A DNA stretch of 64,000 nt. Origin: Candidatus Eremiobacterota bacterium (lineage in GTDB: Bacteria; Vulcanimicrobiota; Vulcanimicrobiia; Vulcanimicrobiales; Vulcanimicrobiaceae). Position 1 is the first letter of the stretch. Each line of letters starts with the position of its first letter. The stretch is from positions 97,300 to 161,299 of the forward strand of contig JAFAYE010000001.1 of assembly GCA_019240525.1 (NCBI GenBank). Reading direction: 5' to 3'. This document shows positions 1 to 7,944 of the stretch, piece by piece. A program made the translations under genes and the position numbers. A model generated the notes under the pieces. It was not told the origin of the DNA. It searched no databases and was given only the letters and a program-made list of their open reading frames with translations.

Positions 1-1
1 T

Positions 2-214
2 CGAGGCACGAAGGTCTGGCCGCAGGGAAATCCGGACACCTATTGGAGCGATCATTGGTGCTGCCGGTTCGAGTCGAACGGGGAGCTCTTTACCGCCGAT
101 CATGTCGTTCGACTCCTGCAGGCCGCCGATCAAGCCGGCTTCGACGTCATCAAGAGCGAGGGGCTCTACACGTTCAACGGCGAGCGGGGCTTCTCGCTGG
201 CGCAAGGCGAGTAG
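2..214 (+). CDS. icd: Isocitrate dehydrogenase (NADP), C-terminal fragment
   Basis: Partial gene entering from the left edge; about 70 codons are visible before a TAG stop. The readable tail contains TYWSDHWCCRF followed by a short alpha/beta segment ending in GFSLAQGE. I recognise this as the C-terminal extension found in the long Thermus/Rickettsia-like form of NADP-dependent isocitrate dehydrogenase, which converts isocitrate to 2-oxoglutarate in the cytosolic TCA cycle. The catalytic residues lie outside the window, so the assignment rests on this tail alone. The next gene starts 29 bp downstream in the same direction. Confidence 0.7.
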   Translation, partial: RGTKVWPQGNPDTYWSDHWCCRFESNGELFTADHVVRLLQAADQAGFDVIKSEGLYTFNGERGFSLAQGE

Positions 215-243
215 CTTCGCTTCAGTAAGCTATTTTCGCGGGC

Positions 244-1110
244 ATGCGAATCGTCAGTTTGCTTCCAAGCGCGACCGAGATTCTTTTTGGCATCGGCGCC
301 GGAGCCGAGGTCGTTGGCGTCACGCATGAGTGCGATTACCCGCCCGAGGCGCTTCATTTACCGCGGCTCACGGCGGCCTCCGCGCCACCTCTCCACGATG
401 CGGGGGCAATCGATCGTCACGTTCGCGCCGCAGTGCATTCCGGGTCGAGCCTCTATTTTCTCAACAATGCGCTGCTCGAACGGCTCGATCCCGATCTGAT
501 CGTAACGCAAGAACTTTGCGCGGTCTGCGCCGTTTCGTATGAGCTAGTCCAGGCGGCCGCAAAGCGTTTGCGCTCCGACATTCGCGTCGTTTCACTGGAG
601 CCCGCGTCATTGGGCGATGTCTTTTCGACGATCGGCTTCCTCGGCGAAATCACGGGCCATTCTCGCGACGCCGCGCGACTGGTGGCGAGCCTCGAGGCGC
701 GTCTGGGCGCGTTCAGCGGCCGTACCGATTTTCGCACGCTGGTTCTCGAGTGGACCGATCCGCCGATGAGCGCCGGCCATTGGATTCCGGAGCTCGTCGA
801 AATCGCCGGCGGAACGCCAGTTCTCGCCAATCCCGGCTCGCGCTCGCAGAGACTGGAATGGAGCGCGATCGTCAGGGCCGATCCCGATGCGATCGTCGTT
901 GCGCCGTGTGGTTTCGATCTGCCAACCAGCGAGCGCGCCACGGCGGAACTCGACGCACTCCACGAATGGCGATCGTTGCGCGCAGTGAAGGAGCGGCGGG
1001 TTCTCGTGCTCGACGGCAATGCGTATCTGAGTCGGCCTGGCCCCCGTTTGGTCGATGCGACCGAGATCCTTGCGCAGTGGTATACTGGCCTGGCGGAGTA
1101 CGCTGGATGA
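244..1110 (+). CDS. BtuF-like cobalamin/metal-chelate binding protein
   Basis: A 288-residue protein beginning MRIVSLLPSATEILFGIG, the typical opening of the helical-backbone substrate-binding proteins that serve vitamin B12 and siderophore ABC transporters. It has no signal peptide: the first beta strand starts at residue 2. It may therefore be the cytosolic 'cobalamin-binding protein' subgroup rather than a periplasmic receptor. The family folds as two Rossmann-like lobes joined by a long helix; a mid-protein Ala/Arg-rich helix near residues 130-160 fits this. No permease or ATPase gene is adjacent, so the ligand is unknown. Its last six codons overlap the 5' strand of RNase P RNA helix P1. 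Confidence 0.72.
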   Translation: MRIVSLLPSATEILFGIGAGAEVVGVTHECDYPPEALHLPRLTAASAPPLHDAGAIDRHVRAAVHSGSSLYFLNNALLERLDPDLIVTQELCAVCAVSYELVQAAAKRLRSDIRVVSLEPASLGDVFSTIGFLGEITGHSRDAARLVASLEARLGAFSGRTDFRTLVLEWTDPPMSAGHWIPELVEIAGGTPVLANPGSRSQRLEWSAIVRADPDAIVVAPCGFDLPTSERATAELDALHEWRSLRAVKERRVLVLDGNAYLSRPGPRLVDATEILAQWYTGLAEYAG

Positions 1111-1460
1111 CCGCTCTTCGCTCGCTCAAAAGCAAGCGAGGAGAGGAAAGTCCGGGCTTCATAGGGCTGGGTGCAGGATAACGTCCTGTCGAGGCGACTC
1201 GAAGGAAAGTGCCACAGAAACATACCGCCTCGCATGCGTAAGCGTTTGAGGTAAGGGTGAAATCGTGAGGTAAGAGCTCACGGAGCTCTGCGGTGACGCA
1301 GGCTCGGGTAAACCCCACCTGAAGCAAGACTGCTCGATCCAACGGACGGCCCGTCCGAACGAGCTACGTCGCACCGAGGCGTTCGGTAACGAGCGCCCCA
1401 GAGAGATGGTCATCGATCGCCAGGCGCGGGAACAGAATCCGGCTTATAGGCGTACTCCGC
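1093..1460 (+). ncRNA. rnpB: RNase P RNA, bacterial class A
   Basis: Catalytic RNA of RNase P, which removes 5' leaders from tRNA precursors. Class A signatures are readable in order: GAGGAAAGTCCGGGC near 1139-1155, ACAGAAA at 1214-1220, GGTAAGGGTGAAA at 1250-1262, and ACAGAATCCGGCTTAT near 1432-1447. The ends were set by a perfect 11-bp P1 helix, GCGGAGTACGC at 1093-1103 with GCGTACTCCGC at 1450-1460. A P3-like hairpin (CTCGCT/AGCGAG) follows P1. The 5' strand of P1 lies inside the upstream coding sequence, so the RNA is either transcribed from within that gene or processed from its mRNA. Confidence 0.95.
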
Positions 1461-1517
1461 GTTCGATCGATGAAACCCGTGGGGCGTCGGCGGCGTTGTA
1501 GCGAAGGAAAACATCCG

Positions 1518-1922
1518 ATGAACAAGCCGCAATTCACCCCCGATATGACCGTCGACGAGGCGTTCAAGCAGCATGCCGGCGCTCGCCGCGTCTTTGCCCG
1601 CTTTCATCTCGGCGGCTGCTCGAACTGCGCGATCAGCGAATCCCACACGATCGGCGCGATCAGCGAAGATTATGGAATTCCGCTTTCGATGCTGCTAGAG
1701 AATCTCAATGCGCTCTTCGACCAGGGCAGCCTCTCGATCGGCGATCGCGTTCGCATTCCCGACGAAATCCGCGCGCGCGTTCCGCAGTTGGCCAACGTGC
1801 CGGAAGTCGGCGAGATCACGGGGGTCGAGAGCGGGGCGTACACCGCCGATTTTGGTGACGTTCGCCTGCAAGGCCTCGCCGAAGACTTCGTGGCGGTCCC
1901 GGCCGGCTCCGCGTCGCAATAG
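1518..1922 (+). CDS. DUF1858 domain protein with a CxxC motif
   Basis: A 134-residue protein. The ATG at 1518 is preferred over one at 1470 because GAAGGAAA sits 7 nt upstream and the DUF1858 domain begins right after it (DMTVDEAFKQHAGARRVF). The domain's hallmark cysteine pair is present as GGCSNC. DUF1858 proteins are small helical proteins often described as hybrid-cluster or disulfide-oxidoreductase-like; their biochemical role is poorly known. The C-terminal half (about residues 70-134) looks like a small beta-rich domain I do not recognise. It lies 57 bp after rnpB and converges on the DUF2203 gene. Confidence 0.7.
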   Translation: MNKPQFTPDMTVDEAFKQHAGARRVFARFHLGGCSNCAISESHTIGAISEDYGIPLSMLLENLNALFDQGSLSIGDRVRIPDEIRARVPQLANVPEVGEITGVESGAYTADFGDVRLQGLAEDFVAVPAGSASQ

Positions 1923-1928
1923 AGGTCG

Positions 1929-2324
1929 CTAAAGCAGCGGCTTTCTGAAGCTAAAGCCTTCATCGAGGCCGTGCCAGTAGCCAACCTGCGGCTCACCGAG
2001 TTTCCAACAAAGATAGACCGGTTCGTCGCCGATCATCGACGGGAAGTCAACGAGCCCCAGGTCGATGTCCTTCACAACACATCCGAGCGCTTCGATCCGG
2101 TAGATCAAGCGGCCGATTTCGCGTTTGAGCTCCGCAAACTTCGGTTGAGGAAGCGCGGAACGCGCGGCCGCCAATCGAGGGCGGCTCGGGGGCAAGTGAT
2201 GGAGCGCCGGATCGGATTCGAGCAACTTAATCGCAAGCTCCCGCCGCCGGCTGAGCAGCTCTTCGATGAGCGGCTCGAGCTTCGGGATGAGGGCGTTGGC
2301 GCGTTCGGGCGAAAAGAGCTTCAT
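1929..2324 (-). CDS. DUF2203 family protein
   Basis: A 131-residue soluble protein starting MKLFSPERANALIPKLEPLI. It has a helical N-terminal half, a DIDLGLVDFPSM segment near residue 86 and a Trp/Tyr-rich end (YLCWKLGEPQVGYWHGLDEG). This is the full-length DUF2203 pattern: N-terminal helices, then a conserved strand pair with acidic and aromatic residues. No function is established. Its start codon abuts that of rapZ with no bases between them (CATATG at 2322-2327), so promoter and ribosome-binding signals for each gene must lie inside the other. Confidence 0.75.
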   Translation of the reverse strand: MKLFSPERANALIPKLEPLIEELLSRRRELAIKLLESDPALHHLPPSRPRLAAARSALPQPKFAELKREIGRLIYRIEALGCVVKDIDLGLVDFPSMIGDEPVYLCWKLGEPQVGYWHGLDEGFSFRKPLL

Positions 2325-3185
2325 ATGGGTGCGCTGCGCATCGTCTTCGTGACGGGCCTCTCGGGGGCGGGCTTAAGTCAGGCGATTAAATCTTTCGAAG
2401 ATTTGGGCTTCTACTGCATCGAACACCTGCCTGCGGTCGTACTCGATTCAGTTATCGCCGCGCTGGAAAGCTCGGCGCCGCGAGACGTCGCCATCGCGCT
2501 CGACATGCGGAGCGGCGCCGAGTTGGGAGACGCGAAGCGAGCGATTGACGCCGTCGCGCGAAGCCACGACTCGCGGCTGCTCTTCTTGGAAGCGTCCGAC
2601 GACCTGCTGGTGCGGCGATTTAGCGAAACCCGGCGCCGCCATCCCTTCGCTTCAGGCGGATCGATTCGCGAAGCGATCGAGGCCGATCGGCGGATGGCAG
2701 CGCCACTGCGCGAACGGGCCGATGTCGTCATCGACACGACGAACCTCACCGCCGGAGCGCTCAAGCAGCGAATCGCCGCCGCTTTTCTCGGGGATCGCCC
2801 GATTCGACTGACGATGACCGTTGTTTCGTTTGGTTTCAAGTATGGCGTGCCCGCCGATCTCGATCTGCTCTTCGACGTTCGTTTCTTGCGCAATCCAAAC
2901 TACGATGAGGCGCTCGCACCGCTGACTGGGGAGGATGAAGCCGTTGCCGCCTTCATCGAACGCGATCCGTCACTTACACCGTTCTTCGCAAAAGTCTCGG
3001 ACTTACTCGATTTCCTTGTGCCGCGCAACCAGGCCGAAGGCAAAACCCAACTGAGTGTCGGCATCGGCTGCACGGGCGGCCGGCACCGCTCGGTCTACGT
3101 CGCTCGCCGGCTGATGCGGCATTTCGCCGACGATCCGCGGCTCGACGTTGCCTTCGAGGCGCGCGATCTCGCGCGGGTTGCATAG
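2325..3185 (+). CDS. rapZ: RapZ-family protein lacking the Walker A lysine
   Basis: A 286-residue protein matching the usual RapZ/YvcJ length. The start at 2325 places the P-loop at residues 9-18, as in the family. RapZ is a nucleotide-binding protein that in E. coli senses glucosamine-6-phosphate and directs decay of the sRNA GlmZ. The N-terminal domain keeps a VVIDTTNLT strand; the C-terminal domain has the conserved GCTGGRHRSV loop. The P-loop reads GLSGAGLSQ, with leucine at position 17 where GxxGxGKS requires lysine, so nucleotide binding may be impaired. Its stop overlaps the yvcK start (TAGTG), implying translational coupling. Confidence 0.88.
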   Translation: MGALRIVFVTGLSGAGLSQAIKSFEDLGFYCIEHLPAVVLDSVIAALESSAPRDVAIALDMRSGAELGDAKRAIDAVARSHDSRLLFLEASDDLLVRRFSETRRRHPFASGGSIREAIEADRRMAAPLRERADVVIDTTNLTAGALKQRIAAAFLGDRPIRLTMTVVSFGFKYGVPADLDLLFDVRFLRNPNYDEALAPLTGEDEAVAAFIERDPSLTPFFAKVSDLLDFLVPRNQAEGKTQLSVGIGCTGGRHRSVYVARRLMRHFADDPRLDVAFEARDLARVA

Positions 3186-4522
3186 TGCGTTCCCGGTTCT
3201 CCGGTTTCGTACAGTGGCTCGTACCGGGCGCCGGCATGAAACGTTGGATTTTCCTCGCGGCCCTCGGCATCGTCGTTCTGCTCGACGCCGCAACGCGATG
3301 GCTGATTGCCGAAGGCACCGGCATCCACGTCAACGAGATTCTCGACGGGATCGTCGTCGATTATTTTCCGCCCGGCTACCTCACGTGGATGTTGGCCATT
3401 GCCGGCGGGGCGCTCGTCGTGACCGGTCTGTGGATGTGGTTACGCGCGGTCGTCCGGATCGCGCGGGCGCGCAATCCCAAAGGTTTCCGCGAAGCGCTTG
3501 CCGGACGCCGGCTCCAACAAGGGTACAAAATCGTCGCCATCGGTGGCGGCACCGGTCTTTCGACCCTGCTGCGCGGCCTCAAACGACGAACCAGCAATCT
3601 AACCGCCGTCGTTACCGTGAGCGATGACGGCGGCTCTTCGGGCCGTCTCCTCAAGGAGCTCGGCGTCTTGCCGCCGGGTGACATTCGCAACTGTCTGGTC
3701 GCGCTGGCCGACGACGAAGCTCTGGTGACCGATCTTTTTCGCTATCGGTTCACCGAAGGTGAGGGATTAAGCGGTCACTCCTTCGGCAATCTTTTCTTGG
3801 CCGCGATGTGCGGCATTACCGGAAACTTCGATCAGGCGGTCAAGGAATCGAGCCGCGTGCTCAATGTCGTGGGCCGCGTTTTGCCCGCGACGCTTGGCAT
3901 CGTCCGCCTTTGCGCCGAGCTCGAGGACGGAACGATTGTCGAGGGGGAGTCGAACATTCCCAGGGCGCATGGCCGGATCGCGCGAGTCTTTTTCGATCCG
4001 CCCGTTGCGTCGCCGCTGGAAGAAGTCATTGCCGCGATTCGCGATGCCGATGCGATCGTGCTCGGACCCGGTTCGCTCTACACCTCGGTGATACCGAACT
4101 TTCTCATCAGTCGCGTCGCGCGTGAAGTCGCGCACGCGCACGCCGTTAAAATGTACGTCTGCAACGTCATGACACAACCGGGTGAGACCGATGGCATGAG
4201 CGCGGCCGATCATGTCGCGGCGTTGCTCGCGAATGCCGGCGAGCGAGTCTGCGATTACGTTATTGTGAACGACGAGCCGCCGTCACGGCTGCTGGGTGCC
4301 TACGCTCAAGAGGGGCAAGTGCCCGTCCAGCCGGACGTCGAGCGCATCGCGTCCCTTGGTGTGGAACCGGTCGGTGCGGCGGTGATTGGAGAAACCGAAA
4401 CGGTGCGCCACGATCCGGAGAAGCTCGCGTCGGTCGTGCTGGGCATTATCGATCGCACGGTCGCCGAGCGCGCGACCTTGGTCAAGTTACGGCCTAGTGT
4501 GGCGACGGCGGCGCGAGCGTGA
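3185..4522 (+). CDS. yvcK: Gluconeogenesis factor YvcK/GlmR, membrane-anchored form
   Basis: A 445-residue protein of the YvcK/GlmR (UPF0052, CofD-like) family, which binds UDP-GlcNAc and controls flux into peptidoglycan precursors. The GTG at 3185 is chosen because the leading FVQWLVPGAGMKRW segment resembles the N-terminus of membrane-anchored family members; the ATG at 3237 would remove it. Two hydrophobic helices (about residues 20-38 and 60-82) precede the catalytic-like core, which opens with KIVAIGGGTGLSTLLRGLK near residue 114 and contains TVSDDGGSSGRL and PPGDIRNCL. The rapZ-yvcK pairing is a classic bacterial operon, but the usual third gene, whiA, is absent. Confidence 0.9.
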   Translation: MRSRFSGFVQWLVPGAGMKRWIFLAALGIVVLLDAATRWLIAEGTGIHVNEILDGIVVDYFPPGYLTWMLAIAGGALVVTGLWMWLRAVVRIARARNPKGFREALAGRRLQQGYKIVAIGGGTGLSTLLRGLKRRTSNLTAVVTVSDDGGSSGRLLKELGVLPPGDIRNCLVALADDEALVTDLFRYRFTEGEGLSGHSFGNLFLAAMCGITGNFDQAVKESSRVLNVVGRVLPATLGIVRLCAELEDGTIVEGESNIPRAHGRIARVFFDPPVASPLEEVIAAIRDADAIVLGPGSLYTSVIPNFLISRVAREVAHAHAVKMYVCNVMTQPGETDGMSAADHVAALLANAGERVCDYVIVNDEPPSRLLGAYAQEGQVPVQPDVERIASLGVEPVGAAVIGETETVRHDPEKLASVVLGIIDRTVAERATLVKLRPSVATAARA

Positions 4523-4841
4523 GGTCGAGCTCGAATTTACCCGGCTCGACGTTCGCCGACGATGTCAGCGTTTGATACCCTTTGGCTGAGACGGCGTAAT
4601 CGGCGAGTCCGCTCGGAACTTTGTCGATAGAGAACTTGCCCGCCGCATCGGTCGTTGCCGTAAGCACCGTATCAACGGTAATAACGGCGCCGGCAATCGG
4701 TGCCTTCGTCGCAGCATCCACGATCACACCGCTAACGTTGGCGAAGCCCGACGCCGGCGGCAGGGAATCGGTATTGCATCCCGCGGTCGCGACGAGCAGC
4801 GACGCGGTCATCAGGTAAAGCGCGCCTGCGAATCGTTTCAT
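4494..4841 (-). CDS. Lipoprotein with carboxypeptidase-regulatory-like fold
   Basis: A 115-residue exported lipoprotein. Residues 1-22 form a signal peptide ending in a lipobox (VATAGC, with Cys-22 as the lipidated residue). The mature part has the repeating pattern VSGVIVDAATKAPIAGAVI...TTDAAGKFSI...YAVSAKGYQ, typical of the CarboxypepD_reg/SdrD B-like seven-stranded beta domain used as a spacer or carbohydrate-contacting module. Its specific partner is unknown. It converges on yvcK and overlaps its last 29 bp on the opposite strand. Confidence 0.7.
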   Translation of the reverse strand: MKRFAGALYLMTASLLVATAGCNTDSLPPASGFANVSGVIVDAATKAPIAGAVITVDTVLTATTDAAGKFSIDKVPSGLADYAVSAKGYQTLTSSANVEPGKFELDLTLAPPSPH

Positions 4842-4878
4842 AGGCGAACTTCTTCGGCACGCCGAAGCCGCCGCTCCT

Positions 4879-6282
4879 ATGGCAAGCCGCGCCCCGTCCT
4901 CCGAGGCGGTCCGCCTAACGTATTGCGAAAACGCGCTCGAAGCGATCGGTCACACGCCGCTTGTCAAGCTTAACAAGGTAGTGGACGACGCTCGGTCTCT
5001 GGTCCTCGCGAAGGTCGAGTACGTCAATCCGGGCGGCAGCGTCAAGGATCGACCGGCGGTTGCGATGCTCGACGCGGCCGAACGGCAAGGGCTACTCAAG
5101 CCCGGCGGCACGATCGTCGAGCCGACGAGCGGGAATACCGGAACCGGTTTGGCCATGGCGGCGGCCATTCGCGGTTATCGCTGCATTCTCGTGATGCCCG
5201 ACAAAATGTCGCGGGAGAAAATCGACCTCTTGCGCGCGTACGGTGCCGACGTTGTCATCACGCCGACCGACGTGCCGCCCGATTCCCCGGAGTCCTACTA
5301 CGGCGTCGCTAATCGTTTGGCCGCCGAAATTCCCGCGGCATTCCAACCGAATCAGTTCCACAATCATTTCAATCCGGACGCGCATTATCACACGACTGGC
5401 CCCGAGATTTGGGAAGCGACCGGCGGAGCCATTACGCATTTCGTCGCCGGCATCGGCACGGGCGGAACGATCTCGGGCGCGGCGCGATACCTGAAGGAGC
5501 GAAACCCCGCGATTTACGTCGTCGGCGCCGACCCGGAGGGCTCGATCTATTCGGGCGACATTCCACGTTCTTACGCCGTCGAGGGCATCGGGATGAGCTA
5601 TCTGCCCGAAACGGTCGACCTGCGGGTAATCGACGAAATGGTGCGGATCTCCGATCGCGATTCTTTCTTGATGGCTCGGCGAATCGCGCGCGAGGAAGGG
5701 CTGCTCGTCGGCGGCTCCTCGGGCACGGCCGCCGTTGCCGCCGTGAAGCTTGCAAAGACGCTGACGGCCGACGCAATCGTCGTCGTTATTTTGCCAGATT
5801 CCGGACGCGGCTACATGTCGAAGATTTTCAATGACGACTGGATGATCGCCAACGGATTTCTTGCCGATTCTAAGCGGCGAGCGACGGTTGGCGACGTGTT
5901 GCGAAGCAAGACGCCGATGCCGCCGATGATCACGGTACAACATGAAGACACGGTCAAAACCGCGCTCGATTTGCTTCGAAAATACGAAATCTCGCAGATT
6001 CCCGTCATGCGGGGGGGCGAGCAGGTCGGCAGCGTCAATGACGTCGGCGTTATGCAGAGCGTCTTCGATCACTCCGACATCCTGCATCAGCCCGTGAGCG
6101 AGGTGATGGGACGTCCGTTCCCGGCGTTGGAACAAGCCGAGGAGATCGAGCGCGCCTACAAGCTCCTCACCTTGGCCAATCCGGCGATTGTGGTTACCGA
6201 CGACGCCGAGCCGATCGGGGTGTTGACGCGCCAAGACGTGATCACATTTCTCTCGACGAGTTCCGACGTCGTGCGCACGTGA
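4879..6282 (+). CDS. cbs: Cystathionine beta-synthase
   Basis: A 467-residue PLP enzyme condensing serine (or O-acetylserine) with homocysteine to cystathionine, the first step of reverse transsulfuration. The fold-type II core spans about residues 10-325: the PLP lysine lies in GGSVKDRPAV, the phosphate-binding loop follows in TSGNTGTG, with GTGGTISG later and LPDSGRGYMSKIFNDDWM at the core's end. Two CBS domains fill residues 340-460; in the family these act as a regulatory module. Its stop overlaps the start of the gamma-lyase-like gene by 4 bp (GTGA), so the two steps are co-translated. Confidence 0.9.
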   Translation: MASRAPSSEAVRLTYCENALEAIGHTPLVKLNKVVDDARSLVLAKVEYVNPGGSVKDRPAVAMLDAAERQGLLKPGGTIVEPTSGNTGTGLAMAAAIRGYRCILVMPDKMSREKIDLLRAYGADVVITPTDVPPDSPESYYGVANRLAAEIPAAFQPNQFHNHFNPDAHYHTTGPEIWEATGGAITHFVAGIGTGGTISGAARYLKERNPAIYVVGADPEGSIYSGDIPRSYAVEGIGMSYLPETVDLRVIDEMVRISDRDSFLMARRIAREEGLLVGGSSGTAAVAAVKLAKTLTADAIVVVILPDSGRGYMSKIFNDDWMIANGFLADSKRRATVGDVLRSKTPMPPMITVQHEDTVKTALDLLRKYEISQIPVMRGGEQVGSVNDVGVMQSVFDHSDILHQPVSEVMGRPFPALEQAEEIERAYKLLTLANPAIVVTDDAEPIGVLTRQDVITFLSTSSDVVRT

Positions 6283-7451
6283 GATTTTCGACCAAAGCGA
6301 TCCACGTCGGTCAAGAGGCCGATCCAACGACCGGCGCGACCATCGTCCCCATTTATCAGACCTCCACCTACACCCAGACGCGCGTCGGCGAGCATAAGGG
6401 TTTCGATTACAGTCGCACCATTAATCCGACGCGCCTTGCACTGGAGCGTCAGCTCGCCTCGCTCGAAGGGGCGCGTTTCGGCAGCGCCTTTGCCAGCGGA
6501 ATGGCCGCGACGACGGCGGTACTCAGCCTGCTATCCGCGGGCGACCATGTCGTCGTCAGCGACGATCTCTACGGCGGTACATATCGGCTCTTCGCGCGCG
6601 TGCTTGAGCGGTACGGTTTGCTCTTTTCCTACGTCGACATGACGGATCTCAACGCGGTAAGCGCCGCGATCCGCCCTGCCACAAAGCTCTTTTGGATCGA
6701 GACCCCGACCAATCCGCTCCTCAAGCTCATCGACATCCACGCGGTCTGCAGGATTGCCGGACGAAGCATCGTCGCCGTCGACAATACGTTTGCAACGCCC
6801 TATTTTCAGCAGCCGCTCGCTCTGGGCGCGCACGTCGTCGTCCACTCGACCACGAAGTACATCGGCGGTCACAGCGATGTCGTCGGCGGCATTGTCATTA
6901 CCGACGATGAGTCGCTGCACGAACAAATTCGCTTCGCGCAAAACGCCACCGGCGGCGTTCCCGGGCCGCAAGATGCCTGGTTGACGATGCGAGGCGCCAA
7001 GACGCTCGCAGTGCGGATGCGCGAGCACGAGCGCAACGCACAGCGCGTCGCTGAATTTCTAGCTTCGCGCGACGACGTGGCACAGGTTCACTATCCGGGC
7101 CTGCCATCGCACCCGCAGCACGAGCTCGCGCAGCGGCAGATGAGCGGCTTTAGCGGAATGCTTTCGTTTGAACTTGCCGGGCCGCCGCAGCGCGCGCTCG
7201 AGTTTGCGAGTCGCTTACGTCTCTTTAGCCTTGCCGAGAGTCTCGGCGGCGTCGAATCGCTCATCTGTCATCCGGCGCGAATGACCCACGGCTCGATTCC
7301 AAAAGAGGAGCGCGAGCGGCGGGGCGTCTCCGACGCGCTCTTGCGACTCTCCGTGGGCATCGAAGACATCGACGACTTGCTCGGCGATCTACGCCAAGCG
7401 CTCGAAGCTATGGCTGACCGGCCGGGTAGCGAACTGCCGACGCCTGTTTGA
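6279..7451 (+). CDS. mccB: Cystathionine gamma-lyase/gamma-synthase family enzyme
   Basis: A 390-residue fold-type I PLP enzyme of the Cys/Met metabolism family. It has the family opening FSTKAIHVGQE, YSRTINPTR, the aspartate-containing VDNTFATPYFQQPL near residue 165, and the Schiff-base lysine in VHSTTKYIGGHSDVVGG. Sequence alone does not separate synthase from lyase. Placement directly behind cbs, with a GTGA overlap, suggests cystathionine gamma-lyase completing cysteine synthesis from homocysteine. The 3' end overlaps the convergent gene at 7408 by 44 bp. Confidence 0.87.
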   Translation: MRFSTKAIHVGQEADPTTGATIVPIYQTSTYTQTRVGEHKGFDYSRTINPTRLALERQLASLEGARFGSAFASGMAATTAVLSLLSAGDHVVVSDDLYGGTYRLFARVLERYGLLFSYVDMTDLNAVSAAIRPATKLFWIETPTNPLLKLIDIHAVCRIAGRSIVAVDNTFATPYFQQPLALGAHVVVHSTTKYIGGHSDVVGGIVITDDESLHEQIRFAQNATGGVPGPQDAWLTMRGAKTLAVRMREHERNAQRVAEFLASRDDVAQVHYPGLPSHPQHELAQRQMSGFSGMLSFELAGPPQRALEFASRLRLFSLAESLGGVESLICHPARMTHGSIPKEERERRGVSDALLRLSVGIEDIDDLLGDLRQALEAMADRPGSELPTPV

Positions 7452-7944
7452 GCGCCGCGCGCGCTTCGTCGGCGGTCGCGTCGCCGAGCCGTACCGTTTC
7501 CGAAAGTACGATTCCACGCTGGCCGTCGGCCCAGACAATTGCGAACTCCTTTTTGGCGTCGAAACCGCTGCCGTACGCCACCTCGACAAAATAGGCCGGC
7601 ATTCCATTGGAGAGAGTCATCGGAGTCCGGTTACGGATCAAGACGCCCTCTTGCGAGCTGTGCGTTTGGCTCTCGAACTGCGATTCCCATTGAGCCGGCG
7701 GGCCGCTATACGCTTCCATCGCAATTTGGATCAAGCGCGCGTCCTCTTGGCCTGCATGGAGCACCCAGGCGGCAACGGGCTGGAGATCTTGACCGAGCGA
7801 TTCAGCCGGCGCCGGTTGACGGTTGACAAGAACCGCGTCTGAGGGCGCGGTAAAGCTCATCGCCGCATCGCTGTAGACGTGCGGATCGGGCGACGGCGTC
7901 GGCTCGGTCACTTGCGCGAGCAGAAGAAAAATTAGGCCGATCAT
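7408..7944 (-). CDS. Exported protein of unknown function
   Basis: A 178-residue protein with a short hydrophobic start (MIGLIFLLLAQ) that may be a signal peptide or anchor, followed by a Pro/Ser linker and a globular domain of roughly 140 residues. It alternates strands and helices and contains the stretch GMPAYFVEVAYGSGFDAKK. I do not recognise the family; the general look resembles small PsbP/Mog1-like beta-sandwich lipoproteins, but that is only an impression. It starts 4 bp inside the stop of the esterase gene, so the two form an operon. Confidence 0.55.
   Translation of the reverse strand: MIGLIFLLLAQVTEPTPSPDPHVYSDAAMSFTAPSDAVLVNRQPAPAESLGQDLQPVAAWVLHAGQEDARLIQIAMEAYSGPPAQWESQFESQTHSSQEGVLIRNRTPMTLSNGMPAYFVEVAYGSGFDAKKEFAIVWADGQRGIVLSETVRLGDATADEARAALKQASAVRYPAGQP

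Noticed and set aside
5092-6327. Long minus-strand frame (411 codons) opposite cbs
   Set aside because: His/Arg-rich translation without motifs; cbs on the + strand has full homology, so this is a high-GC shadow.
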